Assembly (NCBI RefSeq): GCF_017876595.1
Contig: NZ_JAGIOG010000001.1
Location: 3,782,001 to 3,846,000 of the forward strand
Reading direction: 5' to 3'
Length of the DNA stretch: 64,000 nucleotides
Source of the DNA: Aeromicrobium fastidiosum
GTDB taxonomy: Bacteria; Actinomycetota; Actinomycetes; Propionibacteriales; Nocardioidaceae
In this document: positions 17,052 through 25,385 of the stretch, in pieces
Layout: every line of letters begins with the position of its first letter
Numbering within the stretch: position 1 is the stretch's first letter
The notes under the pieces: model-generated
Seen by the model: the letters and a program-made list of their open reading frames with translations, nothing else
What the model was told of the DNA's origin: nothing
Databases searched by the model: none
Program-made: the position numbers and the translations under genes

Positions 17052-17711
17052 TCACTGCTCATCCGACAGGACGGGCTCCGGGAGGGTTCCGGCGTTCCAC
17101 TCCGTGAGCCGCCACTTGGACCAGTCGCCCCTGCGATTCTCCTCCAGGACGGACCACGAGCAGTTGCTGAGGGCACCCAGCGACGACCAGTGCGACTCGG
17201 GGATCTGCAGGAATGAGCACGCGCCGGTGCGCAGCACGGCACCATGTGCCACGACGACGAGCGTCCCGCCGGCGCGCAGCCGCGAGACGTGGTCGTGGAG
17301 TGCGGCGGCGAAGCGGTCTCCGGCTCCGCGATGCGTCTCGCTGCCGGGGATCTGGGTCTCGTCACCGTCGACCCACGCCCGCATGCCGTCGGGAAAGGCC
17401 GCCCACGCCTCGCGCCACGTCATGCCCTCACGGCCGCCGAAGTTCATCTCGCGCAGGCGCTCGTCGAGCCCGACGTCGAGGCCGGTCGCCTCGGCGAGCT
17501 GTTGGGCCGTGTCGCGGGCGCGCACGAGGTCGGAGCTCACGATGCGATCGGGCGCCAGGGCGGCGAGTCTCACCGCCGCGCTGCGCGCCTGCTCTCGGCC
17601 GACCTCGTCGAGCTGGGTGTCGGTCTGGCCCTGCACGCGTCCGGCCACGTTCCACTCGGTGCGGCCGTGGCGCCACAGCACGACCCGCCGCTGGTGGGAC
17701 TCCAGCGTCAT
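17052..17711 (-). CDS. gpgP: Histidine phosphatase, probable glucosyl-3-phosphoglycerate phosphatase
   Basis: The protein of 219 residues is a branch-1 histidine phosphatase. The phosphohistidine motif RHGRTEWN has its catalytic His at residue 15, and the second catalytic His lies in VVVAHGAVLR. GRVQGQTDTQLDEVGREQA and the SSDLVRARDTAQ motif complete the family pattern. In Mycobacterium tuberculosis the gene following nadD and rsfS is gpgP (Rv2419c), which dephosphorylates glucosyl-3-phosphoglycerate in glucosylglycerate and polysaccharide synthesis. The same order here supports that assignment, though a general phosphoglycerate-mutase-like enzyme cannot be excluded. The start overlaps the rsfS stop by four bases (ATGA). 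Confidence 0.75.
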   Translation of the reverse strand: MTLESHQRRVVLWRHGRTEWNVAGRVQGQTDTQLDEVGREQARSAAVRLAALAPDRIVSSDLVRARDTAQQLAEATGLDVGLDERLREMNFGGREGMTWREAWAAFPDGMRAWVDGDETQIPGSETHRGAGDRFAAALHDHVSRLRAGGTLVVVAHGAVLRTGACSFLQIPESHWSSLGALSNCSWSVLEENRRGDWSKWRLTEWNAGTLPEPVLSDEQ

Positions 17712-18061
17712 GACACCGGGACGACGGGGCAGTCGCTCCAGAGCCGCTCGAGCGCGTAGAACACCCGCTCCTCCTGGTGCTGCACGTGGACGACGATGTC
17801 CTGGAAGTCGAGCAGGACCCAACGTCCCTCGCGCTCTCCCTCTCGGCGCACGGCCTTGACGCCCAGGGCGATCATGCGCTCCTCGATCGCGTCCTGGACG
17901 GCCTTGACCTGGCGCTGGCTGGAAGCCGAGCAGAGCAGGAAGACATCGGTCAGCGCGAGCTGGTCGGAGACGTCGAAGGCGATGATGTCGGTCGCGAGCT
18001 TGTCGTCGGCCGCATCGGCTGCGGCGCGGGTCAGCTCGACGGCGCGGTCGGTGGCTGTCAT
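17708..18061 (-). CDS. rsfS: Ribosomal silencing factor RsfS
   Basis: The 117-residue protein binds ribosomal protein L14 and blocks subunit joining under starvation. The typical segments are all present: [21 protein letters not shown] near residues 28-48, [10 protein letters not shown], and [30 protein letters not shown] at the C terminus. It overlaps nadD upstream and the phosphatase gene downstream by four bases each, so the three genes are translationally coupled. Confidence 0.97.
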   Translation of the reverse strand: MTATDRAVELTRAAADAADDKLATDIIAFDVSDQLALTDVFLLCSASSQRQVKAVQDAIEERMIALGVKAVRREGEREGRWVLLDFQDIVVHVQHQEERVFYALERLWSDCPVVPVS

Positions 18062-18702
18062 GTGGTGGTGCCTTCTGTCGGTGTGATGGCTGTGTCGGTG
18101 TCCGCACGGTAGAGCTCGTGCTTGCCGATGTACTGGACGACGCCGTCGGGCACGAGATACCAGACGGGTTCGCCCCGCTCAACGCGGTGGCGGCAGTCGG
18201 TCGACGAGATCGCCAGGGCGGGGATCTCGACGATCGTGATGCGATCGGCCGGCAGGCCCTCCAGCGTCGACTCGTCCATCTCGTGCCCCGGGCGGGTGAC
18301 GCCGACGAACTGGGCCAGCTCGAACAGCTCGTCGTGGTCGCGCCACGTGAGCAGCGCGGCCATCGCGTCGGCGCCCGTGATGAAGTACAGGTCGGCGTCG
18401 GGGTGCAGCGCTGCGAGATCCCGCAGGGTGTCGATCGTGTAGGTCGGCCCGCGCCGGTCGATGTCGACGCGGCTGACGTTGAACCGCGGGTTGGCGGCCG
18501 TCGCGATGACCGTCATGAGATAGCGGTCCTCGGCGGGCGAGACGTCGCGGTCGGCCTTCTGCCACGGCTGTCCCGTGGGGACGAACACGACCTCATCGAG
18601 GTCGAACCACGACTGGACCTCGCTCGCGGCCACGAGGTGGCCGTGGTGGATGGGATCGAACGTGCCGCCCATGACGCCGACGCGCCGCCGGGCGGTGTCC
18701 AC
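18058..18702 (-). CDS. nadD: Nicotinate-nucleotide adenylyltransferase NadD
   Basis: The 214-residue enzyme makes deamido-NAD from nicotinate mononucleotide and ATP. The nucleotidyltransferase signature [12 protein letters not shown] is at about 11-22 and the second motif ISSTDCRHR is near the C terminus (ISSTxxR). The start is GTG at 18702, five bases after the stop of the small membrane-protein gene, so the ribosome site lies within that gene's last codons. It forms an operon with rsfS and the phosphatase gene. Confidence 0.96.
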   Translation of the reverse strand: MDTARRRVGVMGGTFDPIHHGHLVAASEVQSWFDLDEVVFVPTGQPWQKADRDVSPAEDRYLMTVIATAANPRFNVSRVDIDRRGPTYTIDTLRDLAALHPDADLYFITGADAMAALLTWRDHDELFELAQFVGVTRPGHEMDESTLEGLPADRITIVEIPALAISSTDCRHRVERGEPVWYLVPDGVVQYIGKHELYRADTDTAITPTEGTTT

Positions 18703-18707
18703 GCGGA

Positions 18708-18860
18708 TCAGGAGTGCTCGCGGCCCTTGCCGAACGCCAGCAGTGCCAGGACCAGGACCACGAGGATCGTCAGAGCGATGGCGCCGACTCCGTACGGGTT
18801 GATCCCGATGTCACGCAGCTGGTGCTCGGACTCTTCGGCGGCGACGAGGAACGAATGCAT
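18708..18860 (-). CDS. Small single-pass membrane protein
   Basis: This open frame encodes 50 residues. An amphipathic start with [21 protein letters not shown] is followed by one strong membrane helix ([17 protein letters not shown]) and the basic end KGREHS. A GTG two codons upstream is an alternative start. It ends five bases before nadD on the same strand, so it is probably the first gene of the nadD-rsfS-gpgP operon. No function is known to me. The coding bias and tight spacing argue that it is real. Confidence 0.75.
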   Translation of the reverse strand: MHSFLVAAEESEHQLRDIGINPYGVGAIALTILVVLVLALLAFGKGREHS

Positions 18861-18903
18861 GTGCACAATCTAGCCGATGCGCCGCGAGTCCTTCACCTCA
18901 CCA

Positions 18904-18935
18904 CGCCTCGCAGCCGGCGGCTGCGCCGCGAGGCG
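18904..18935 (-). terminator. GC-rich hairpin after proA
   Basis: Outer arms CGCCTCGC and GCGAGGCG flank an inner stem CAGCCG/CGGCTG. It lies between proA and the small membrane-protein gene and could separate the two transcription units. Confidence 0.5.
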
Positions 18936-18986
18936 CTCACGCTTCGCTGGCGCGCCTCGACGCGCGGGCGCTGCGCGCCCTCGGTC

Positions 18987-20234
18987 TCAGCGCACGTGGC
19001 CGTCGCCCGTGACGACGAAGGTCGTCGTGGTCATCTCCGTCAGGCCCATGGGCCCACGGGCGTGCAGCTTCTGGGTCGAGATGCCGATCTCGGCACCGAA
19101 GCCCAGCTCTCCCCCGTCGGTGAACCGGGTCGAGGCGTTGACCATGACCGCTGCGGAGTCGACGCCGGTCGTGAAGCGGGCCGACGCGGCCAGCGACGAC
19201 GTCACGATCGCCTCGGTGTGACCCGACGAGAACGTCCGGATGTGCGCGATCGCCTCGTCGATCGACTCCACCACGCGCGCCGAGATGTCTAGCGAGAGGT
19301 ACTCGGCGGCGTGGTCGTCGTCGGTGGCCTCGACGACGGCCGCGTCGGTCGCGCAGAACGCGGGGTCGCCGTGCACCGTCACGCCGGCCTCGTGCAGCGC
19401 CGCCACGACGCGGGGCACGAAGACGTCGGCGACCGCCCGGTGCACCAGCAGCGACTCGGCGGCGTTGCAGACGCTCGTCCGGTGCGTCTTGGCGTTGAGG
19501 ACGATGTCGAGCGCCATGTCGAGGTCGGCGTCGGCATCGACGTAGACGTGGCAGTTGCCCACGCCGGTCTCGATGACGGGGACGGTCGACTGCTCGACGA
19601 CGGCCTGGATCAGACCGGCGCCGCCCCGCGGGATGACCAGGTCGACGAGTCCGCGGGCCTGCATGAGGTGCGTGGCCGACGAGCGGTCGTCGGCGGGGAT
19701 CTGCTGCACCGCGTCGGCCGGCAGGCCCGCCCCGACCAGCGCCTCGCGCATGATGTCGATGATCGCGGCGTTCGAGCGCGCCGCCGACGACGAACCGCGC
19801 AGCAGCACCGCGCTGCCGGCCTTGAGGCAGATCGCGGCGGCGTCGGCCGTGACGTTGGGACGCCCCTCGTAGATCATGCCGATGACGCCCATCGGCACCC
19901 GCACCTGCTGCATGCGCAGGCCGTTGGGCAGCGTCGACCCGCGGACGACCTCGCCGACGGGGTCGGGCAGCGCCGCGACGTCGCGCAGCCCCTGGGCGAA
20001 GGCGGCCACCCGGCCGGCGTCGAGCCGCAGCCGGTCGACGACGTTCTCGCCCGTGCCCGCGGCCCGTGCCGCCTCGACGTCACGGTCGTTGGCGGACACG
20101 ATCGCCGCAGTGCCCGCCACGAGCGCGTCGGCCATGGCGTGGAGCGCGGCGTCCTTGTCGGCACGGTGCGTCACGGCCAGCGTGGCGGCGGCGGTGCGGG
20201 CTCGGCGGGCGGCGGCGTGGACCTGGTCCTTCAT
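18987..20234 (-). CDS. proA: Gamma-glutamyl phosphate reductase ProA
   Basis: The 415-residue enzyme performs the second step of proline synthesis, reducing gamma-glutamyl phosphate with NADPH. The catalytic cysteine lies in [15 protein letters not shown]. Other landmarks are [28 protein letters not shown] and [14 protein letters not shown], and the end [23 protein letters not shown] is characteristic. It is separated from proB by the LuxR-type gene. The ATG at 20234 has TAGGCT six bases upstream, consistent with a leaderless message of its own. Confidence 0.97.
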   Translation of the reverse strand: MKDQVHAAARRARTAAATLAVTHRADKDAALHAMADALVAGTAAIVSANDRDVEAARAAGTGENVVDRLRLDAGRVAAFAQGLRDVAALPDPVGEVVRGSTLPNGLRMQQVRVPMGVIGMIYEGRPNVTADAAAICLKAGSAVLLRGSSSAARSNAAIIDIMREALVGAGLPADAVQQIPADDRSSATHLMQARGLVDLVIPRGGAGLIQAVVEQSTVPVIETGVGNCHVYVDADADLDMALDIVLNAKTHRTSVCNAAESLLVHRAVADVFVPRVVAALHEAGVTVHGDPAFCATDAAVVEATDDDHAAEYLSLDISARVVESIDEAIAHIRTFSSGHTEAIVTSSLAASARFTTGVDSAAVMVNASTRFTDGGELGFGAEIGISTQKLHARGPMGLTEMTTTTFVVTGDGHVR

Positions 20235-20240
20235 GGGTCG

Positions 20241-20246
20241 AGCCTA
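20241..20246 (-). promoter_or_regulatory. -10 hexamer TAGGCT, leaderless start
   Basis: TAGGCT ends six bases before the ATG of proA. It sits in the seven bases between the regulator stop and proA, so proA probably has its own promoter. Confidence 0.45.
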
Positions 20247-20253
20247 TCGGCCG

Positions 20254-21843
20254 TCACCCCGGCTCCGGCCCCCGCACGGTAGCCCCGATCGCGGCCCGGG
20301 TGCGCACGCCGAGACGCTCGAACAGCGCGGCGACGTGCTTCTCGACGGTCTTCTCGCTGACCCCGAGGAGGGTCGAGATCTGCCGGTTCGAGCAGCCGCG
20401 GGCGACCAGCACGGCGACCTCGCGCTGCCGGGTCGTCAGGCCCGCACCGAACGACGGCGCGACGGCGGCCCCACCCAGCTCCCGGCCGATGCCCACGCGG
20501 TTCGTGGTCCCGAGTGCCTCGAGCACCGCGGCGACGTGGTGCTCGACGGTCTTCTCGGCGATCCACAGCGTGGCCGCGATCTCCCGGTTGCGCAGGCCCG
20601 CCGCAGCGAGCCGGGCGACCGACTGCTGGGTCTCGGTGAGCGTCTCCCAGCCGTGACCGGGGACGTTGCGCAGACGACGCCCGTGCACGCCGAGCTCACG
20701 CTCTGCCCATCGACGCAGCGCTGCCGCCCCGGTCGCGCCGGCGCGCCGGGCGACGTCCTCCAGCTCCTCGATGCCACGCACCCGGTCGCCCGACGCCGTG
20801 CGCGCGGACGCCTCGATGACGCGCGCCCGGATGACCTCGAGCTCGCCGCCGGCCAGCGCTGCGAGCGCGCCGGAGTAGGCCGAGGCCTGCATGCCGGTGG
20901 CGACGTCGGACGTGGCGACGGCGAGGCGGGCGCGGATGCGTCCGAGCGCGGCACCGGCCATGGGGTGCTCCCCGATCGGCAGCCCGTCGGCGCGTTCGCA
21001 CCACACGTGCGCCGCGCCGAGATCGTTCCTCGCGAGGGCCTCCTCGACGAGGATCTCGTAGCCGTACAGGCGGTCCACGACCTGGAGGCGCGGCAGGTGG
21101 TCGCCGCCACCGGCGCGCAGGATCAGCTGGGCGGCATCGTCGAGCATCCCGACCGCGCAGGCACCGAAGGCGGCGAGCGCATGGGCCCCGGCGAACACGT
21201 AGTCGGCGCGCGACGTCCCGGGTCGCGCCTCACGCAGCGCGGCCAGACCGCGGCGGACGGCGTCAGGACGGTCGAGGTGGGCGTCGACGAAGATGCGGAC
21301 GCCGAGGCCCAAGAGGCTCATCTGCGGCCACCCGGCGATCTCGGGAGAGTCCAGCACCCGTCCGACGAGCGCGTCGGCCTCGACGAACCGGCCCTCGAAG
21401 CAGCGCGCCCTGGCCAGTGCGAGTGCACTCCACGCCCCGGCCGGGGTCTGCACCCCTCTGCCGACCACGCCCTCGGCGATACGTGCTGCTGCGCCGATCG
21501 ATCCGGACGACATCGCGGCCTCCACCTCGAGCATCACGGTGATCTCCCCGAGGGCGCTGTCGTCGGGCGCATCCGCGGGACCGGGTGCCACGGATGCCGC
21601 GCACACCGCGACGGCGAGGTCGCAGGCCGCCGTGACGATCCTCGACGAGGGGCCGTCGGCCAGGAGCAGGTGCGCGGCGTCGAGCGCCTCGTCGAACCGG
21701 CACGACAGGATCTCGACGAACACGGCCGCCGCCCGGGCGGCTCGGTCGCCGTCGGCGACGGCAGGCGCGAGACGACACAGCGCCTCGGCAGCGTCATGGG
21801 TCATCGCCCGCGCCACGACTGCCGCGAGCTCGTCGCCGTCCAT
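20254..21843 (-). CDS. Regulator with two tandem C-terminal LuxR-type HTH domains
   Basis: The protein of about 529 residues has a long Ala-rich helical region (1-390) with no Walker A motif, so it is not a LAL/MalT ATPase. It looks like a TPR-style sensor or scaffold. Two separate LuxR/GerE helix-turn-helix domains follow. The first (about 405-460) contains NREIAATLWIAEKTVEHHVAAVLEAL. The second (about 470-520) contains NRQISTLLGVSEKTVEKHVAALFERL. A doubled DNA-binding domain is unusual and may reflect an internal duplication. It lies between proB and proA on the same strand. The ATG at 21843 is chosen because TAGCGT lies seven bases upstream. Its target genes and signal are unknown. Confidence 0.85.
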   Translation of the reverse strand: MDGDELAAVVARAMTHDAAEALCRLAPAVADGDRAARAAAVFVEILSCRFDEALDAAHLLLADGPSSRIVTAACDLAVAVCAASVAPGPADAPDDSALGEITVMLEVEAAMSSGSIGAAARIAEGVVGRGVQTPAGAWSALALARARCFEGRFVEADALVGRVLDSPEIAGWPQMSLLGLGVRIFVDAHLDRPDAVRRGLAALREARPGTSRADYVFAGAHALAAFGACAVGMLDDAAQLILRAGGGDHLPRLQVVDRLYGYEILVEEALARNDLGAAHVWCERADGLPIGEHPMAGAALGRIRARLAVATSDVATGMQASAYSGALAALAGGELEVIRARVIEASARTASGDRVRGIEELEDVARRAGATGAAALRRWAERELGVHGRRLRNVPGHGWETLTETQQSVARLAAAGLRNREIAATLWIAEKTVEHHVAAVLEALGTTNRVGIGRELGGAAVAPSFGAGLTTRQREVAVLVARGCSNRQISTLLGVSEKTVEKHVAALFERLGVRTRAAIGATVRGPEPG

Positions 21844-21850
21844 GAGCCGC

Positions 21851-21856
21851 ACGCTA
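21851..21856 (-). promoter_or_regulatory. -10 hexamer TAGCGT, leaderless start
   Basis: TAGCGT ends seven bases before the ATG of the double-HTH regulator, in the gap after proB. Confidence 0.4.
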
Positions 21857-21896
21857 CTCGTCCGCCGTCGCCGCGTGGGCAGATCCGGAGGATCGG

Positions 21897-22985
21897 TCAG
21901 AGCAGGATCAGGTCGTCGCGGTGCACGACCTCGCGCTCGTACTCCGCGCCCAGTGCGGCCGCCAGCTCGTGCGTCGACCGGCCCAGCAGCTCGGGCAGCT
22001 CGGCACTGTCGTAGTTGACGATGCCGCGGGCGATGACCACGTCGTCGGGGCCGATGAGGTCGATCGGGTCGCCCGCGGAGAAGTCGCCGCCGACCGCCGT
22101 GATGCCGGCGGGCAGAAGGGAGGCCTTGCGCTGCGTGAGGGCTCGGACGGCACCGGCGTCGAGGTGCACGCGTCCCTTGGTCGTGCTGGCGTGGGCCAGC
22201 CACAGCAGCCGCGTGGGGCGTCGCCGGCCCGTCGCGTGGAACGTCGTGCCGATCTGCCCGCCCGACAGCGCCACGTCGGCGTGCGCCGCCGACGTCAGGA
22301 GCACCGGGATGCCGGCTCCCGTGGCAATGCGGGCGGCCTCGACCTTCGTGACCATGCCGCCCGTGCCGATCGCCGACGCGCTGGGCCGCACGATGTCGAG
22401 CGCCTCGAGATCGGCCTCGTCCCGCACGTCGGTGACGAGCTGCGACCCCGCGACGGCCGGGTCGCCGTCGTAGAGGCCGTCGACGTCCGACAGCAGCACC
22501 AGACGGTCGGCGTGCACCAGGTGGGACACGAGTGCCGCGAGACGGTCGTTGTCGCCGAACCGGATTTCGCTCGTCGCGACGGTGTCGTTCTCGTTGACGA
22601 TCGGCACGACGCCGAGGTCGATCAGGCGCGCGAAGGTCTGGAAGGCATTGCGGTAGTGGCTGCGACGGGTGACGTCGTCGGCGGTCAGGAGCACCTGGCC
22701 GACCACGAGGCCGTGGCTGGAGAAGCGCTCCGCGTAGCGGGCGATCAGCGCGCCCTGCCCGATGCTGGCTGCCGCCTGCTGCGTCGCGAGGTCGCGGGGA
22801 CGGCGCGCGAGCCCGAGGGGCGCGAGCCCGGCCGCGATGGCACCCGAGCTGACCAGGACGATCTCGTCGCCGCGCGCCCGTGCCGCCGCCAGGGCGTCGA
22901 CCAGGGCGTCGACCCGCTCACCGTCGAGCCCACCGCCGGCCGAGCTCAGCGACGACGAGCCGACCTTGACGACGATGCGCGCCAC
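21897..22985 (-). CDS. proB: Glutamate 5-kinase ProB
   Basis: The 362-residue enzyme phosphorylates glutamate in the first step of proline synthesis. The N-terminal amino-acid kinase domain starts VVKVGSSSL and contains LVSSGAIAAG, NENDTVATSEIRFGDNDRLAALV and the GTGGMVTKVEAA motif. The C-terminal PUA domain spans about residues 270-355. The GTG start shares one base with the obgE stop (TAGTG), so it is coupled to obgE. Confidence 0.97.
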   Translation of the reverse strand: MARIVVKVGSSSLSSAGGGLDGERVDALVDALAAARARGDEIVLVSSGAIAAGLAPLGLARRPRDLATQQAAASIGQGALIARYAERFSSHGLVVGQVLLTADDVTRRSHYRNAFQTFARLIDLGVVPIVNENDTVATSEIRFGDNDRLAALVSHLVHADRLVLLSDVDGLYDGDPAVAGSQLVTDVRDEADLEALDIVRPSASAIGTGGMVTKVEAARIATGAGIPVLLTSAAHADVALSGGQIGTTFHATGRRRPTRLLWLAHASTTKGRVHLDAGAVRALTQRKASLLPAGITAVGGDFSAGDPIDLIGPDDVVIARGIVNYDSAELPELLGRSTHELAAALGAEYEREVVHRDDLILL

Positions 22986-24547
22986 TAGCGGACGTCCTCG
23001 CCCTCGCCGCCGTCCAGCATGCCGGGGACGTCGCCGCTCTCGAGGTCGTCCTCGTCCTCAGGGAAGCTCCAGTCGGGCTCGCGGCTGTCGGTGCGGGCCT
23101 CGCGCTTCTCGGCCTCCCACGCACGTCGTGCCGCCAGCTCCTCGCGGCGCTGCACGTTGGTGCGGCGGTCGGACTGGTCGATGCGGAGGTCTTCGCCGCG
23201 GCGACCCAGAACCTCGGCGCCCGCCGGGATCTGCGGATCGAAGTCGAACACGACCGCGTTGTCCTCGTCGCCGATGACGACGTCGTCGCCGGGCGAGGCA
23301 CCCAGCTTGAGCAGCTCGTCCTCGACGCCCAGCCGGTTGAGCCGGTCGGCCAGGAAGCCCACCGCCTCGTCGTTGGCGAAGTCGGTCTGGCGCACCCAGC
23401 GCTTGGGCTTCTCGCCGCGCACGACCCACTGGTCGTTGATCTGGGTGATCGTGAACTCGCGACCGACACCAGCCTCGGCCTTGGGGCGCAGGACGATGCG
23501 GGTGACCTCGACGACGGGGGCCGCGGCACGACGCGACGCCACGATCTCGGCCATCGCGAACGACAGCTCGCGCAGACCCGCGTGGCTGGCGGCCGAAACG
23601 TCGAACACGTCGAGGCCGCGCGCCTCGAGTTCGTCGCGCACGAAGCCGGCGATCTCCTTGGCGTCGGGCACGTCGGTCTTGTTGAGCGCGACGAGGCGCG
23701 GACGGTCGAGCAGATCGCTGCCCGTGGCGTCGGAGTAGGCCTTGAGCTCGGCCTCGATGACGTCGAGGTCGGTCAGCGGGTCACGACCGGGGTCGACGGT
23801 CGCGCAGTCGATGACGTGCACGAGGGCGGCGCAGCGTTCGACGTGGCGCAGGAAGTCGTGGCCCAGGCCACGGCCCTCGCTGGCACCCTCGATGAGGCCG
23901 GGGACGTCGGCGACCGTGAACGTCGTCGAGCCGGCTGTGACGACACCGAGGTTGGGCGCCAGCGTCGTGAACGGGTAGTCGGCGATCTTGGGCCTGGCAC
24001 GCGACACCGCGGCGATGAGGCTCGACTTGCCGGCGCTCGGGAAGCCGATCAGCCCGATGTCGGCGACGACCTTGAGCTCGAGGGTGATGGTCAGCTCGTC
24101 GCCCGGCTCGCCCTTGAGCGCGAAGCCGGGGGCCTTGCGCTTGGACGAGGCCAGCGCGGAGTTGCCGAGGCCGCCGCGGCCGCCCTGCGCGATGACCAGC
24201 TCGGTGCCGGGGCCGGTCATGTCGGCCAGCACCTCGCCGGTCTGGTCCTTGACGACGGTGCCCTCGGGGACCCGCAGCACCAGGTCGTCGCCGTTGCTGC
24301 CGCTGCGGTTGTTGCCGGCGCCGGGAGCACCGTTGGTGCCGCGGCGGTGCGGCTCGTGGTGGAAGTCGATCAGGGTCGTGACGTCGGCGCCGACCACGAG
24401 GATCACGCTGCCGCCGTTGCCACCGTTGCCGCCGTCGGGACCACCGAGGGGCTTGAACTTCTCGCGGTGGACCGAGGCCACACCGTCGCCACCGGACCCG
24501 CCCGCGACGTGGAGCGTCACCTTGTCGACGAAGCTGGGGACAGCCAT
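22985..24547 (-). CDS. obgE: GTPase ObgE/CgtA
   Basis: The 520-residue GTPase acts in 50S ribosome assembly and stress control. Residues 1-158 form the glycine-rich Obg fold ([30 protein letters not shown]). The G domain has the P-loop [10 protein letters not shown], switch region [17 protein letters not shown] and NKTDV. The OCT domain lies at about 350-430. An acidic extension ends in [26 protein letters not shown] lies upstream of the ATG. It follows rpmA after a perfect palindrome. Confidence 0.97.
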   Translation of the reverse strand: MAVPSFVDKVTLHVAGGSGGDGVASVHREKFKPLGGPDGGNGGNGGSVILVVGADVTTLIDFHHEPHRRGTNGAPGAGNNRSGSNGDDLVLRVPEGTVVKDQTGEVLADMTGPGTELVIAQGGRGGLGNSALASSKRKAPGFALKGEPGDELTITLELKVVADIGLIGFPSAGKSSLIAAVSRARPKIADYPFTTLAPNLGVVTAGSTTFTVADVPGLIEGASEGRGLGHDFLRHVERCAALVHVIDCATVDPGRDPLTDLDVIEAELKAYSDATGSDLLDRPRLVALNKTDVPDAKEIAGFVRDELEARGLDVFDVSAASHAGLRELSFAMAEIVASRRAAAPVVEVTRIVLRPKAEAGVGREFTITQINDQWVVRGEKPKRWVRQTDFANDEAVGFLADRLNRLGVEDELLKLGASPGDDVVIGDEDNAVVFDFDPQIPAGAEVLGRRGEDLRIDQSDRRTNVQRREELAARRAWEAEKREARTDSREPDWSFPEDEDDLESGDVPGMLDGGEGEDVR

Positions 24548-24631
24548 CGGCCGCTCCTTCCGTACGGGCCCGACCAGAGGATCCGGTGAGGGCGTGAGGG
24601 TCGTGCAGGGACAGCAGTCACGTCACAAACG

Positions 24632-24667
24632 CGTTGGGGCGGTCCGCAGCTGCGGACCGCCCCAACG
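24632..24667. terminator. Perfect 36-base palindrome between rpmA and obgE
   Basis: Arms of 18 bases each (24632-24649 and 24650-24667) are exact reverse complements with no spacer. It begins 42 bases past the rpmA stop and 85 bases before obgE, so it can end or attenuate the ribosomal-protein transcript. Confidence 0.75.
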
Positions 24668-24708
24668 AACTGGTGCTACGTGATGCAGGTGGTGCTGATG
24701 ATCTGGCG

Positions 24709-24972
24709 TCAGGCAGCCGGAGCGGCCGGGACGATGTTGACGACCTTGCGTCCCCGACGACGGCCGAACTCGACCGCACCCGCCGACAGCGCGAAGAGCG
24801 TGTCGTCGCCGCCGCGGCCCACGTTGGTGCCGGGGTGGAAGTGGGTGCCACGCTGGCGGACGATGATCTCGCCGGCGTTGACCTGCTGGCCGCCGAAGCG
24901 CTTCACGCCGAGGCGCTGTGAGTTGGAGTCGCGGCCGTTCTTGGTAGAAGCTGCGCCCTTCTTGTGTGCCAT
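24709..24972 (-). CDS. rpmA: 50S ribosomal protein L27
   Basis: The 87-residue protein begins [20 protein letters not shown] and contains [21 protein letters not shown], both diagnostic of L27, whose N terminus reaches the peptidyl-transferase centre. It lies 12 bases after rplU, as in most bacteria. Confidence 0.98.
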   Translation of the reverse strand: MAHKKGAASTKNGRDSNSQRLGVKRFGGQQVNAGEIIVRQRGTHFHPGTNVGRGGDDTLFALSAGAVEFGRRRGRKVVNIVPAAPAA

Positions 24973-24984
24973 GTGCTCAGTCCT

Positions 24985-25296
24985 CTACTTCTTGATCTCG
25001 GTGATCTTGACCTGGGTGTACTTCTGACGGTGACCCTGGCGCTTCTTGTAACCCGTCTTGTTCTTGTACTTCTGGATCACGATCTTGGGGCCCTTCGTCA
25101 GGCCGAGGACCTCGGCCGTGACGGTGATCTTGGCCAGCGAGTCGGCATCAGCCGTCACTGTCTCGCCGTCGACGAAGAGAACGGCGGGAAGCGACACCGT
25201 CTCGCCCTCGGCCTGGACGACCTTGTCGATCTCGATGACGTCGCCGACAGCAACCTTCTGCTGGTTGCCGCCACTGCGCACGATTGCGTACACCAC
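24985..25296 (-). CDS. rplU: 50S ribosomal protein L21
   Basis: The 103-residue protein carries [23 protein letters not shown] and the end [20 protein letters not shown] of L21. The frame is open further upstream, but the GTG at 25296 gives the family's normal N terminus (MVYAIVR) and length, and GAGGA lies upstream of it. It forms the rplU-rpmA unit. Confidence 0.96.
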   Translation of the reverse strand: MVYAIVRSGGNQQKVAVGDVIEIDKVVQAEGETVSLPAVLFVDGETVTADADSLAKITVTAEVLGLTKGPKIVIQKYKNKTGYKKRQGHRQKYTQVKITEIKK

Positions 25297-25385
25297 GGAA
25301 TCCTCACTCATTTCAACGCTGGGGCGCGCCCACATGGAAGCAGGACGCGCGAAAGACGGGGCGCTGAGCGCACCGAAGGACTAGT

